This document shows, in pieces, positions 36,506 through 45,151 of a stretch of 64,000 nt of DNA; within the stretch, counting starts at the first letter, position 1; each line of letters begins with the position of its first letter. Source of the DNA: Erythrobacter mangrovi (GTDB taxonomy: Bacteria > Pseudomonadota > Alphaproteobacteria > Sphingomonadales > Sphingomonadaceae); assembly GCF_013260645.1 (NCBI RefSeq), contig NZ_CP053921.1, positions 1,805,763 through 1,869,762 of the forward strand. Reading direction: 5' to 3'. Under the pieces are notes generated by a model. The model was given only the letters and a program-made list of their open reading frames with translations. It ran no database searches and had not been told where the DNA came from. The translations under genes and the position numbers were made by a program.

Positions 36506-37549
36506 ATGAATTCGCCGCCGCTCACCGACCTCAGCGACCGTGCCCGCGAGATTTTCCGTCTCGTGGTGGAGGGCTATCTCGAAAGCGGCGTTCCGGTCGG
36601 CTCGAAAACGCTGGCGGGGGAGGGTGCGCTCAACCTGTCACCGGCATCGATACGCAACGTGCTGGCCGACCTCGAGGCGCGCGGACTGCTGGCAGCGCCG
36701 CACACGAGCGCCGGACGCATGCCGACCGAAACCGGACTGCGCCTGTTCGTCGACGCGATGATGCAGGTCGCCGAGCCAACCCGCGAGGAACGCGCGGCGA
36801 TCGAGCAGCGTCTGTCCGAACCCGGCCCGATCGAACGCGCCTTGGAAGAAACCAGCGCCCTGCTGTCCGATCTGTCCGGCGCGGCTGGCATGGTCATGGT
36901 TCCACGGCGTGAACCGCGGCTGGCGCAAGTCTCACTTGCCGCGCTTGACGCCAATCGCGTGCTCGCAGTCCTGGTGGGCGAAGACGGGCATATCGAGAAC
37001 CGCGTGCTAGCGCTGTCACCGGGCGCGTTCGGTGCCTCGCTCGAACAGGCCAGCAATTACCTGACCGCGCGCACAGCCGGTCGCACACTGGCGGAAGCGG
37101 CGCAGGCCATCGCAACGGAGATCGCGGGTGGCCGTACAGCGCTTGACGAGGCCAGTCGCGACCTCGTCCAGCGAGGTATTGCCGTGTGGACCGAGGATGC
37201 CGCGAGCCGTCCCGTTTTGATCGTACGGGGGCAGGCGAATCTGCTCGACGAGGCAGCTCTGTCCGATATTGAACGGGTTCGCAGTCTCCTCGACGACCTT
37301 GAAAGCAAGCAGTCCGTCGCCGAACTGCTGGAGCGCGCGCGCCGCGCCGATTCCATGCGGATATTCATCGGCAGCGAGAACCGCTTGTTCTCGCTTTCAG
37401 GCTCCTCTGTCATCGCTTCGCCCTATCGCGACCGCGAGGGAAGGGTAGTTGGTGTACTGGGTGTGATCGGCCCCACGCGGTTGAATTACGCGCGCGTCGT
37501 CCCCATGGTGGATTTCACCGCCCGCTCGCTGGGCAAGAGAATAGGCTGA
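36506..37549 (+). CDS. hrcA: Heat-inducible transcription repressor HrcA
   Basis: HrcA represses chaperone operons by binding CIRCE elements and is stabilised by GroEL. The 347-residue protein has the N-terminal winged helix (about residues 1-85: [61 protein letters not shown]), then the GAF-like and dimerisation regions, and ends with the conserved [14 protein letters not shown] found no CIRCE in this window, so its targets are probably elsewhere (typically groESL). It forms an operon with grpE after 13 bases. The start probably lies at the transcript 5' end. Confidence 0.95.
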   Translation: MNSPPLTDLSDRAREIFRLVVEGYLESGVPVGSKTLAGEGALNLSPASIRNVLADLEARGLLAAPHTSAGRMPTETGLRLFVDAMMQVAEPTREERAAIEQRLSEPGPIERALEETSALLSDLSGAAGMVMVPRREPRLAQVSLAALDANRVLAVLVGEDGHIENRVLALSPGAFGASLEQASNYLTARTAGRTLAEAAQAIATEIAGGRTALDEASRDLVQRGIAVWTEDAASRPVLIVRGQANLLDEAALSDIERVRSLLDDLESKQSVAELLERARRADSMRIFIGSENRLFSLSGSSVIASPYRDREGRVVGVLGVIGPTRLNYARVVPMVDFTARSLGKRIG

Positions 37550-37562
37550 CAGGGTTTTTCAC

Positions 37563-38156
37563 GTGATCGACGAGAACAAGGACGAACCGCGGACCAAGGC
37601 GGTCGACGAGGAAGTGGCACGCGAAATGGAGGGCGTTCCCGAGCACCTGCGCGGCGAAGACGACGACGGTGCAGGCGAGTCGCTCGCAGATGCGCTCGGC
37701 AAGCTGAAGGACGACCTCGAAGCGGCGATGCAGGACGTGCTCTACGCTCGTGCTGAAACACAGAATGTGCGTCGGCGACTCGAGAAGGAAATCCAGGACG
37801 CGCGCAACTACGCCGCGACCGGCTTTGCGCGCGATATCCTGAGCATTGCGGATAACCTCTCCCGGGCGCTCGACCATATTCCCGAGGAACTGCGCGAAAG
37901 CGAGAAGTCAAAGAACTTCATCGCCGGTATCGAAGCCACCCAGCGCGAGCTGGAGAAGGTGTTCACCCAGAATGGCATCACCCGCATCGCATCGACCGGC
38001 ATGCCGCTCGATCCGAACCAGCACCAGGCGATGATGGAAATACCGACCGCGGATCACGAACCCGGTACCATCGTGCAGGAAATGCAGGCGGGCTACATGC
38101 TGAAGGACCGCTTGCTACGACCGGCCATGGTCGGCGTGGCCAAGAAGCCCGACTGA
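37563..38156 (+). CDS. grpE: GrpE, nucleotide exchange factor of DnaK
   Basis: GrpE releases ADP from DnaK. The 197-residue protein has an acidic N-terminus, a long helical coiled coil (about residues 35-100: LGKLKDDLEAAMQDVLYARAE), the block FARDILSIADNLSRAL, and a beta-domain with GMPLDPNQHQAMME and GYMLKDRLLRPAMVGV. The start is GTG at 37563, 13 bases after the hrcA stop, with AGGG nine bases before it. It is the second gene of the hrcA-grpE operon; dnaK-dnaJ lie 4 kb further on. Confidence 0.95.
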   Translation: MIDENKDEPRTKAVDEEVAREMEGVPEHLRGEDDDGAGESLADALGKLKDDLEAAMQDVLYARAETQNVRRRLEKEIQDARNYAATGFARDILSIADNLSRALDHIPEELRESEKSKNFIAGIEATQRELEKVFTQNGITRIASTGMPLDPNQHQAMMEIPTADHEPGTIVQEMQAGYMLKDRLLRPAMVGVAKKPD

Positions 38157-38179
38157 ATCTGCACCGCGTGGGGAATACG

Positions 38180-39928
38180 ATGAGGAGCGCTTTCATCCCG
38201 GCGGCGGTCCTCGTCGCCACCCTCACCGCACCTGCCGCTGCGCAAGTGAGCGCCGATACGGCTCTCTCTGCACTGACCGAGCAATGGTATGAGCAGCGAC
38301 TGGTCGATTATGGGCAGGTGGTAGAGGCCGACGGCAGCACTTCGCAAGGCGACCGCCTGCCGTCGGCGACGCCCGAGGCAAACCGCCAACGTGCCCAGTT
38401 CGCGCAGGTAATGCTCGACAAGCTGCGTGCGATCGATGCCGCACAGCTCTCTGCCGGTGCCAAGATCGATGCCGAGGTCTTCCGGACGCTTCTGCAGACC
38501 GAGATCGGCGATGCGCGCTTTCGCGAATGGGAAATGCCGTTCGATAGCGACAACAACTTCTGGAGCTATCTGGCCGCACGCCACGGCTTCACCACGGTCG
38601 GGGGTTACGAACGCTACATTGGCCGGATGCGCGACCTGCCGCGCTATTTCGCCGAGCAGGAAAGCAACGCGAGGGCCGGGCTGGCCCGCGGTTTCAGTGT
38701 GCCGCGAGTGACCCTTGAAGGGCGCGACGCTTCACTGGCTGCCTATGTGGTCGACGATCCCGAGATGAGTCCCTTCTGGGGTGCTTTCGAACAAATCCCT
38801 GAAAGGTTCAGCCCCGAGGATCGCGAGCGATTGCTGCGCGAGGGCAGGGCCGCGATCGAGGCGGCGGTAACGCCGGCCTATGCGAAATTTCTGCGCTTCT
38901 TCCGCGAGGAGTACCTGCCTCAGACGCGCACTACGCTTGGTGCCGAACAGATGCCCGACGGGGCGGCCTACTACCAACAGCAGATCCGCGAATACACGAC
39001 GCTCGACCTCACCGCGGAACAAATCCACCGGATCGGCCTCGACGAAGTTGCCCGGATCACCGCCGAGATGGAGCAAGTGAAAGCCGAGGCCGGGTTCGCA
39101 GGGGCGCTGACCGAATTCATTGGCTTCCTGCGCAACGATCCGCAGTTCGTCGCCAAGACGCCCGACGAACTGATGGGCGTATCGGCCTATGTGGCCAAGC
39201 GAGTCGATGGAAAGATAGCCGACTATTTCGGCTTTCTGCCGCGCCATCGTTTCACCATCCGCCCGGTCGATCCGGCCATCGCGCCATTCTACACCGCTGG
39301 CCGGGGTGGACGCGATGCGTGCCAGATGAATACCTACGACCTGCCTTCGCGTCCGCTCTACAACATTCCCGCGCTAACGATGCACGAGTGCATTCCCGGG
39401 CACAGCTTCCAGGCCGGAGTGGCGCTTGAGCAAGAAGAGGCGCCGCGCTTTCGCCGGGAAACCTATTTCTCCGGCTTCGGCGAAGGGTGGGGCCTCTACA
39501 CCGAGTATTTCGGCAACGAGATGGGGATCTACCGCACGCCATACGAACGGTTTGGTCAACTGAGCTACGAGATGTGGCGCGCCGTCCGCCTGGTCATCGA
39601 CACCGGTATTCATCACTACGGGTGGAGCCGCGAGAAAGCGGTCGAATACCTGGCCAACCGCACTGCCTTGTCGGAGCACGAGGTCAATACCGAAGTCGAT
39701 CGCTACATTAGCTGGCCGGGGCAAGCGCTTGCCTACAAGCTGGGCGAAATGACCATCCGCCGCGTCCGCGCCAAGGCGGAGAAGGAACTCGGGTCGAAGT
39801 TCGACATCCGCAAGTTCCACGATGTGGTGCTTTCGCTCGGCTCAGTACCACTACCCGTGCTGGAAGAGCGGATCGATGCGTTCATCGCCGATGGCGGCCA
39901 GGGCCTGCCCGGGGTCAAGTACGACTGA
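38180..39928 (+). CDS. Secreted DUF885 family metallopeptidase-like protein
   Basis: The 582-residue protein starts with a signal peptide (MRSAFIPAAVLVATL, cleavage near PAAAQ) and belongs to the DUF885 family of putative periplasmic peptidases. The catalytic-looking zinc motif is H402-E-C-I-P-G-H408, an HExxxGH variant of HExxH, with Glu435 in GEGWGLYTEYFG as the third ligand. The family is abundant in sphingomonads, with few members studied. It begins 23 bases after grpE, but a hydrolase has no obvious tie to heat shock, so it may be just a neighbour. I chose the ATG at 38180 over an upstream GTG at 38168. Confidence 0.88.
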   Translation: MRSAFIPAAVLVATLTAPAAAQVSADTALSALTEQWYEQRLVDYGQVVEADGSTSQGDRLPSATPEANRQRAQFAQVMLDKLRAIDAAQLSAGAKIDAEVFRTLLQTEIGDARFREWEMPFDSDNNFWSYLAARHGFTTVGGYERYIGRMRDLPRYFAEQESNARAGLARGFSVPRVTLEGRDASLAAYVVDDPEMSPFWGAFEQIPERFSPEDRERLLREGRAAIEAAVTPAYAKFLRFFREEYLPQTRTTLGAEQMPDGAAYYQQQIREYTTLDLTAEQIHRIGLDEVARITAEMEQVKAEAGFAGALTEFIGFLRNDPQFVAKTPDELMGVSAYVAKRVDGKIADYFGFLPRHRFTIRPVDPAIAPFYTAGRGGRDACQMNTYDLPSRPLYNIPALTMHECIPGHSFQAGVALEQEEAPRFRRETYFSGFGEGWGLYTEYFGNEMGIYRTPYERFGQLSYEMWRAVRLVIDTGIHHYGWSREKAVEYLANRTALSEHEVNTEVDRYISWPGQALAYKLGEMTIRRVRAKAEKELGSKFDIRKFHDVVLSLGSVPLPVLEERIDAFIADGGQGLPGVKYD

Positions 39929-40036
39929 CATCAACAGCAGGCCCAAGCAGTTTGGCCAGTCGTCACTGCTGTGCTAGCCATCGACCAGGGCGCTAAAGAT
40001 CGCGCCGGAGGGTCGCCTCGCAAGAGGGAGGCGCGA

Positions 40037-40837
40037 ATGAAAACCTGGCAAAAGGTCCTGATCGGAGCGGTCGTTGCGGCGATCGCGATAGTCGCTCTCA
40101 TCTTCTGGGCGACGGGCGGCATCGCCAGGACGGCAGACGATTTCTTTTCGGCGGCCAAGGCGGGAGACATGGATTCCGCCTATGCGCTTACGTCGCAGCA
40201 GCTTCAGGAGGGTACCTCCCAAGAAGAACTCGGCAGATTCCTGCATGCCAGCAAACTCGACCAAGTGATTGAAACCAGCTGGTCATCGCGCTCCATCCAG
40301 GCCGACACGGGTACGCTTGAAGGCACGGCAACCACCGGCACCGGGGCAAAAATTCCACTCAGGCTGGAATTCGTCAAGGAAGGGGGCGAATGGCGCATCA
40401 TCCTACTCAAGAAGACCGTTGCCGGGATCGAGGATTCAAACAGCGCGGTGTCCTTGCCGCCATTGCCCGACGAACAGCGACGCATGGTCTTGCAGGATAC
40501 GCGGCGTTTGATCGAAGCCTTGATTGACAACAATCCCGAGCATTTCCTTAAGGGATGGCCTGAGGAGGCAACCGTCGAGAACCTCGGGGAAGGCTTCTCC
40601 ACACTCCGACCTTTCGCCGATCGCATGGTGGCACTGGCACAACAGGAACCGAAGATATCTGCGGCAGCGATGGGCAAGGATGGGGTCTTGTTGCTCGAAG
40701 GGACCTATCGCGTGGCCGGCGACCTTGCGATCATGCGGCTCGAATACATGAAGTTCGATGGCGCGTGGAAGATCGTTTCCTACAACTACAAGATCAGCGC
40801 CGATCCCGATACCGACCCTGGCGAAACAGAGGAATAG
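40037..40837 (+). CDS. Membrane-anchored protein of unknown function with two NTF2-like-looking repeats
   Basis: I do not recognise the family of this 266-residue protein. One N-terminal membrane helix (VLIGAVVAAIAIVALIFWAT, about residues 7-26) would anchor it with the rest outside. Residues 35-130 (FFSAAKAGDMDSAYALTS ... EFVKEGGEWRIILLKK) look like an NTF2-like fold, and residues 155-255 (LIEALIDNNPEHFLKGW ... EYMKFDGAWKIVSYNY) have a similar order of helix, strand and WKI-type ending, so the protein may contain two copies. GGGAGG stands at Shine-Dalgarno distance before the ATG. The stop directly abuts the stop of the convergent vgr-related gene, with no gap and no overlap. Confidence 0.7.
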   Translation: MKTWQKVLIGAVVAAIAIVALIFWATGGIARTADDFFSAAKAGDMDSAYALTSQQLQEGTSQEELGRFLHASKLDQVIETSWSSRSIQADTGTLEGTATTGTGAKIPLRLEFVKEGGEWRIILLKKTVAGIEDSNSAVSLPPLPDEQRRMVLQDTRRLIEALIDNNPEHFLKGWPEEATVENLGEGFSTLRPFADRMVALAQQEPKISAAAMGKDGVLLLEGTYRVAGDLAIMRLEYMKFDGAWKIVSYNYKISADPDTDPGETEE

Positions 40838-41311
40838 TCAGCCAGTTGCACCAGGAAAGCGCACCAGCAGGTCGTAAACACCTGGATCACGGACACCGAC
40901 AAGCTTTATGCCATTGCGTAGCAGGAAGGCGTGGCGGACGATCTCAGCCTGTTGCTCGATGCCGTATCTCTCGAGATGCCAACCCGGCTTGAGGCAATAG
41001 TCATAGCGAGCCCAGGGCATTCGATGCGTAACCAGGTACCAAGCTCCCTTGGTCTGGACCTGCCACACATGGGTCAGCTCGTGGATCAGCAGGCCCTGCC
41101 TGAAGATGTCCGCGGTCGAGAAATCCTCGCAATAGTTCTCGCTAAGCGGGTGGAAGTGCACATGGCCCCGAGGGGCCATGGTGATCCGTCTTGGTTGGAA
41201 CGGAAACCACTTGCGGCGCCGGATGGTCACCCGGGCATAGTCAATCGCAGTACCAAAAACCGATTTCGCCAGCGTGACTTCGCCGGGGGTCAGTGGGCGC
41301 TCTCCGCCCAC
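40838..41311 (-). CDS. vgr-related protein with an HELTH zinc-peptidase-like motif
   Basis: The 157-residue product resembles small proteins that sphingomonad genomes call vgr-related. It contains H77-E-L-T-H81 followed by VWQ, a gluzincin-like HExxH, and RPLTPGEVTLAKSVFG at the N-terminus, the usual opening of the family. Nothing shows secretion or T6SS linkage; the VgrG name is historical. Peptidase activity is possible but untested. The start is GTG at 41311, and it sits at the first base of a 7-base hairpin (41293-41299 with 41305-41311). The upstream neighbour on the same strand is a copper chaperone 50 bases away, probably in the same operon. Confidence 0.75.
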   Translation of the reverse strand: MGGERPLTPGEVTLAKSVFGTAIDYARVTIRRRKWFPFQPRRITMAPRGHVHFHPLSENYCEDFSTADIFRQGLLIHELTHVWQVQTKGAWYLVTHRMPWARYDYCLKPGWHLERYGIEQQAEIVRHAFLLRNGIKLVGVRDPGVYDLLVRFPGATG

Positions 41312-41361
41312 CGGGCACGGTGCAACGGCCGCACCCTCCCTGACGACCCCCGACGAGTCGC

Positions 41362-41844
41362 TCAGCGATCGTCCCCTGCGCCGACTACTGCGATTTCAAC
41401 CGTCGATGTCTTCCCGCCGGCAATGGTCAGCGTCATCTCGGTCGTGCTTCCCGCAGTGAGCGACGGATCGAGGTCGAAGGCCATGATGTGCTTGGCGCCC
41501 GACTTGAAGGTATCGGTCCTGCCTGCCGGTATCATCACCGGGCCCATTTCGCCCATGACCTTCTGACCGCTCCATTCGGTAGTGTCATGAATTTGCGCAC
41601 TGGCAGCGCCCTTGATTGCAGCCTTGCGGATAGCGACGTTCGCTTCGCCGATGTTCTTGACGTCGAAATAGACGGCGCCCGGATTGCCCGACACGGCGGG
41701 CAGGACCAAGCGTGCATTGGTCACCTCGAGGCCCGCCGCATTGGTATCGGCGACTGCTTCGGTCGCTGCCTCCTTGCCACCGCACCCGCTTAGCGAAATT
41801 GCCGTCGACGCTAGGGCGATGCAGGCAAAATACGAAAATTTCAT
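41362..41844 (-). CDS. PCu(A)C-type periplasmic copper chaperone lipoprotein
   Basis: This 160-residue protein has a lipobox (AISLSGC, lipidated Cys21) and the PCu(A)C domain (DUF461). The copper-binding set is present: His86 in AQIHDTTEW, then Met residues at 97, 100 and 104 and the later KHIMAF with His119 and Met121. PCu(A)C proteins deliver Cu(I) to cytochrome c oxidase. No cytochrome oxidase genes are nearby. I chose the ATG at 41844 for the signal peptide; the frame is open further. It is divergent from dnaK across a 185-base region and likely transcribed with the vgr-related gene. Confidence 0.9.
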   Translation of the reverse strand: MKFSYFACIALASTAISLSGCGGKEAATEAVADTNAAGLEVTNARLVLPAVSGNPGAVYFDVKNIGEANVAIRKAAIKGAASAQIHDTTEWSGQKVMGEMGPVMIPAGRTDTFKSGAKHIMAFDLDPSLTAGSTTEMTLTIAGGKTSTVEIAVVGAGDDR

Positions 41845-41892
41845 GGATTTTCCCCTGTCTCTCGAATGAGCAAAAACTAGCGAGGCACCTCC

Positions 41893-41920
41893 CTTGTGCC
41901 AAGCAAAACCGCACCTATAT
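41893..41920 (+). promoter_or_regulatory. RpoH (sigma-32) type promoter of dnaK
   Basis: CTTG (41893-41896), exactly 17 bases, then CCTATAT (41914-41920) fits the alphaproteobacterial RpoH consensus CTTG-N17/18-CYTATnT. It lies 110-137 bases upstream of the dnaK start codon, in the divergent region with the PCu(A)C gene. Transcription would start near 41927, leaving a leader of about 100 bases. The consensus is established knowledge; use of this site is inferred. Confidence 0.75.
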
Positions 41921-41945
41921 CGCCCGAGTAACAACTACCTAATAC

Positions 41946-41971
41946 ACCACTCGAACGAGCCGCCGAGTGGT
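41946..41971 (+). promoter_or_regulatory. Hairpin in the dnaK leader
   Basis: ACCACTCG (41946-41953) and CGAGTGGT (41964-41971) form a perfect 8-base stem with a ten-base loop, in the predicted untranslated leader of dnaK. The core CACTC-N12-GAGTG resembles the CIRCE arms recognised by HrcA, but the spacing (12 rather than 9) and flanks differ, so it is not a standard CIRCE. Confidence 0.45.
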
Positions 41972-42029
41972 CTTGCCCATTGGGGAGACCGACAGAGCGG
42001 CGTCCAACGAACCAATTGATGGGGAAACC

Positions 42030-43958
42030 ATGGCTAAAGTAATCGGTATCGACCTCGGCACCACCAACAGCTGTGTCGCCGTGATGGATGGGGGCAAACC
42101 CAAGGTCATCGAGAATTCGGAAGGTGCGCGCACGACGCCTTCGATCGTCGCCTTCACCAAGGATGGTGAGCGCCTGATCGGGCAGCCGGCGAAGCGCCAG
42201 GCCGTCACCAATCCCGACAACACCGTTTTCGCGGTCAAGCGCCTGATCGGCCGCCGCTTTGACGACCCGGTGACCAAGAAGGACACCGAACTGGTTCCCT
42301 ATACCATCGTCAAGGGCAAGAACGGCGACGCCTGGGTCCAGGCCGGCGGCGAAGACTACAGCCCTTCGCAGATTTCCGCCTTCATCCTGCAGAAGATGAA
42401 GGAAACTGCCGAAAGCTATCTCGGCGAAGCCGTCACGCAGGCGGTCATCACCGTTCCCGCATACTTCAACGACGCGCAACGCCAGGCGACCAAGGACGCT
42501 GGCCAGATCGCCGGTCTCGAAGTCCTGCGCATAATCAACGAACCGACCGCCGCCGCCCTGGCCTATGGCCTCGATAAGGACGACGGCAAGACCATCGCCG
42601 TCTACGACCTTGGTGGCGGCACCTTCGACGTCTCGATCCTTGAGATCGGCGATGGCGTGTTCGAGGTGAAGTCGACCAATGGTGACACCTTCCTGGGCGG
42701 TGAAGATTTCGACGGCGCGATCGTCGAGTACCTTGCCGACCAGTTCAAGCAGAAGGAAGGCATCGACCTGCGGAGCGACAAGCTCGCTTTGCAGCGGCTC
42801 AAGGAATCGGCTGAAAAAGCCAAGATCGAGCTGTCCAGCGCACAGACGACCGAGGTCAACCAGCCCTTCATCACCGCACGTATGGAAGGCGGCAACACCA
42901 CGCCGCTTCACCTCGTGGAAACGATCAGTCGCGCCAAGCTCGAGCAGCTGGTCGGCGATCTGATCAAGCGCACTCTCGAACCCTGCAAGAAGGCACTGGC
43001 TGACGCCGGGATCGACAAGGGCGGCGTTGACGAGGTGGTCCTCGTCGGTGGCATGACCCGTATGCCCAAGGTGCGTGAAGTCGTGGAGGAATTCTTCGGC
43101 AAGAAGCCGCACACCGGCGTGAACCCCGACGAAGTCGTTGCCATGGGCGCGGCGATCCAGGCCGGCGTGCTGCAGGGCGATGTCAAGGACGTGCTGCTGC
43201 TCGACGTGACCCCGCTGTCGCTGGGGATCGAGACCCTGGGTGGCGTGTTCACCCGCATGATCGATCGCAACACCACGATCCCGACCAAGAAGTCGCAGAC
43301 CTATTCGACCGCCGAAGACAACCAGCAGGCGGTGACGATCCGGGTATTCCAGGGTGAACGCGAAATGGCGGCGGACAACAAGCTGCTTGGTCAGTTCGAC
43401 CTCGTCGGCATCCCGCCGGCTCCGCGTGGCGTTCCGCAGATCGAAGTGATCTTCGACATCGATGCCAACGGCATCGTCAACGTCAGTGCCAAAGACAAGG
43501 GTACCGGCAAGGAACAGCAGATCCGCATCCAGGCTTCGGGTGGTCTTTCGGACGCCGACATCGACCAGATGGTCAAGGATGCCGAAAAGTTCGCAGAGGA
43601 AGACAAGAAGCGGCGCGAAGGTGCGGAGGCACGCAACCAGGCCGACAGCTTGGTGCACACCACCGAAAAGCAGCTTTCCGAGCACGGCGACAAGATCGAA
43701 GCCTCGCTCAAGTCGGACATCGAGACCAAGATTGCGGCCGTGAAGACCGCGCTCGAAGGCGACGATGCGGCAGCCATCAACAGCGCGGCACAGGCCCTGA
43801 CCGAAGTCGCGATGAAGATGGGCCAGGCCATTTACGAGCAGGAACAGGCAAGTGCCTCCGCAGCGACGGAAGGCGAAGCCGCCGGTGGTGACGCCGGTTC
43901 GGAGGAAGAGGTGGTCGACGCCGAATTCTCCGAAGTCGATGAAGACGCGAAGAACTGA
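42030..43958 (+). CDS. dnaK: Chaperone DnaK (Hsp70)
   Basis: DnaK is the central ATP-driven chaperone. The 642-residue protein has the nucleotide-binding domain ([20 protein letters not shown], then [21 protein letters not shown] and [14 protein letters not shown]), the [18 protein letters not shown] linker-region signature near residue 390, and the acidic C-terminal tail ([15 protein letters not shown]). GGGGAAA precedes the ATG at 42030. Predicted RpoH control upstream fits heat-shock induction. A 10-base hairpin separates it from dnaJ. Confidence 0.97.
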   Translation: MAKVIGIDLGTTNSCVAVMDGGKPKVIENSEGARTTPSIVAFTKDGERLIGQPAKRQAVTNPDNTVFAVKRLIGRRFDDPVTKKDTELVPYTIVKGKNGDAWVQAGGEDYSPSQISAFILQKMKETAESYLGEAVTQAVITVPAYFNDAQRQATKDAGQIAGLEVLRIINEPTAAALAYGLDKDDGKTIAVYDLGGGTFDVSILEIGDGVFEVKSTNGDTFLGGEDFDGAIVEYLADQFKQKEGIDLRSDKLALQRLKESAEKAKIELSSAQTTEVNQPFITARMEGGNTTPLHLVETISRAKLEQLVGDLIKRTLEPCKKALADAGIDKGGVDEVVLVGGMTRMPKVREVVEEFFGKKPHTGVNPDEVVAMGAAIQAGVLQGDVKDVLLLDVTPLSLGIETLGGVFTRMIDRNTTIPTKKSQTYSTAEDNQQAVTIRVFQGEREMAADNKLLGQFDLVGIPPAPRGVPQIEVIFDIDANGIVNVSAKDKGTGKEQQIRIQASGGLSDADIDQMVKDAEKFAEEDKKRREGAEARNQADSLVHTTEKQLSEHGDKIEASLKSDIETKIAAVKTALEGDDAAAINSAAQALTEVAMKMGQAIYEQEQASASAATEGEAAGGDAGSEEEVVDAEFSEVDEDAKN

Positions 43959-43977
43959 TCGCCTGATGATAACCCAA

Positions 43978-44009
43978 CCGCCACCGGTGCAAATCAGCGC
44001 CGGTGGCGG
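43978..44009 (+). terminator. Hairpin between dnaK and dnaJ (attenuator or mRNA-stabilising)
   Basis: CCGCCACCGG (43978-43987) and CCGGTGGCGG (44000-44009) form a perfect 10-base stem, extendable by GC/GC and one wobble to a 6-base loop (AAATCA). Only TTT follows soon after (CTAGGTTTGGGG), so termination would be partial. It could set the usual excess of DnaK over DnaJ. Confidence 0.55.
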
Positions 44010-44032
44010 CTAGGTTTGGGGCAGGAAAGACC

Positions 44033-45151
44033 ATGTCAGCGACAGAAGCCGATTTTTATGAAGTGCTTGGAGTGGCGCGCGATGCCGATGGCGCGACCAT
44101 CAAGAGCGCCTATCGCAAGCTTGCGATGCAGTTCCACCCTGACCGTAACCAGGGGTGCAAGGAGAACGAGGCCAAGTTCAAGTCGGTCAGCGCCGCCTAT
44201 GAATGCCTCAAGGATCCCCAGAAGCGCGCTGCTTACGATCGCTTCGGCCACGCCGCCTTCCAAAATGGTGGGCCCGGTGCCGGCGCGCACGGCGGTGCCG
44301 ATTTCGGCGACATCGGAGATATTTTCGAGACCATTTTCGGCAGCGCCTTTGGCGGCGGCCGGGCGCAGCCGCGGCGCGGTGCCGATCTGCGCTATGACAT
44401 GCAGATCGATCTCGAAGACGCCTTCCACGGGAAGTCGACCGAGATAGAGATCGAAGTTTCCCAGAACTGCGACACCTGCCACGGCACCGGGGCCACTCCG
44501 GGTACCCACGCGCGAACCTGCAACCTGTGCAGTGGACGCGGCCAGGTGCGGGCGAAGCAGGGTTTCTTCGTGGTCGAGCGACCCTGTCCCAACTGCCACG
44601 GCAGCGGCGAGGTCATCACCTCGCCCTGTCGCGATTGCGGCGGCGAAGGGCGGGTGGACCGGCCTCAAAAACTCGCGGTCGAAATCCCCCCCGGCGTGGA
44701 TACCGGAACTCGTATCCGCTTATCGGGCAAGGGCGAGGCAGGACCGCGTGGTGCGCCTCCCGGCGACCTCTACATTTTCGTCCACGTCAAACCGCACGCG
44801 ATTTTCCAGCGTGAAGGCACGAACCTGGCGACGCGGGTGCCGATAAGCTTCACCAAGGCCGCGCTTGGCGGATCGATCGACATTCCCAGCCTCGATGGCG
44901 AGGAAGTGACAATCGAGATTCCGGCGGGCATTCAGTCGGGCAAGCAATTGCGTCAGCGCGGTGCGGGCATGCCCGTCTTGCAGGGCCGTGGTCGTGGCGA
45001 CCTGGTCGTCGAGATCGCCGTCGAAACCCCGACTAAACTGACCAAGGAACAGCGTGCCTTGCTCGAGCAGTTCCGCGAGACCGAGACGGGCGATGAATGC
45101 CCCGAAAGCCGCGGTTTCTTCGACAAGCTCAAGGACGCTTTCGGGGGCTAG
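44033..45151 (+). CDS. dnaJ: Chaperone DnaJ (Hsp40)
   Basis: DnaJ stimulates DnaK ATPase activity. The 372-residue protein has the J domain with HPD in QFHPDRN (residues 1-70), a Gly/Ala-rich linker, a zinc domain with four CxxCxGxG-type repeats (CDTCHGTG, CNLCSGRG, CPNCHGSG, CRDCGGEG), and the C-terminal substrate-binding domains. GCAGGAAAG precedes the ATG at 44033. The C-terminal end overlaps the convergent patatin gene by 23 bases. Confidence 0.97.
   Translation: MSATEADFYEVLGVARDADGATIKSAYRKLAMQFHPDRNQGCKENEAKFKSVSAAYECLKDPQKRAAYDRFGHAAFQNGGPGAGAHGGADFGDIGDIFETIFGSAFGGGRAQPRRGADLRYDMQIDLEDAFHGKSTEIEIEVSQNCDTCHGTGATPGTHARTCNLCSGRGQVRAKQGFFVVERPCPNCHGSGEVITSPCRDCGGEGRVDRPQKLAVEIPPGVDTGTRIRLSGKGEAGPRGAPPGDLYIFVHVKPHAIFQREGTNLATRVPISFTKAALGGSIDIPSLDGEEVTIEIPAGIQSGKQLRQRGAGMPVLQGRGRGDLVVEIAVETPTKLTKEQRALLEQFRETETGDECPESRGFFDKLKDAFGG

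Noticed and set aside
40838..41311. Type VI secretion VgrG protein
   Set aside because: At 157 residues and without gp27/gp5-like domains it is only the vgr-related small protein of sphingomonads; no T6SS genes nearby.
41946..41971. Standard CIRCE element
   Set aside because: The arms share CACTC/GAGTG but the spacer is 12 rather than 9 and the outer bases differ.
41877..43685. 602-codon minus-strand frame opposite dnaK
   Set aside because: Antisense frames opposite dnaK are a known artefact of its codon pattern; no start signal or domain.
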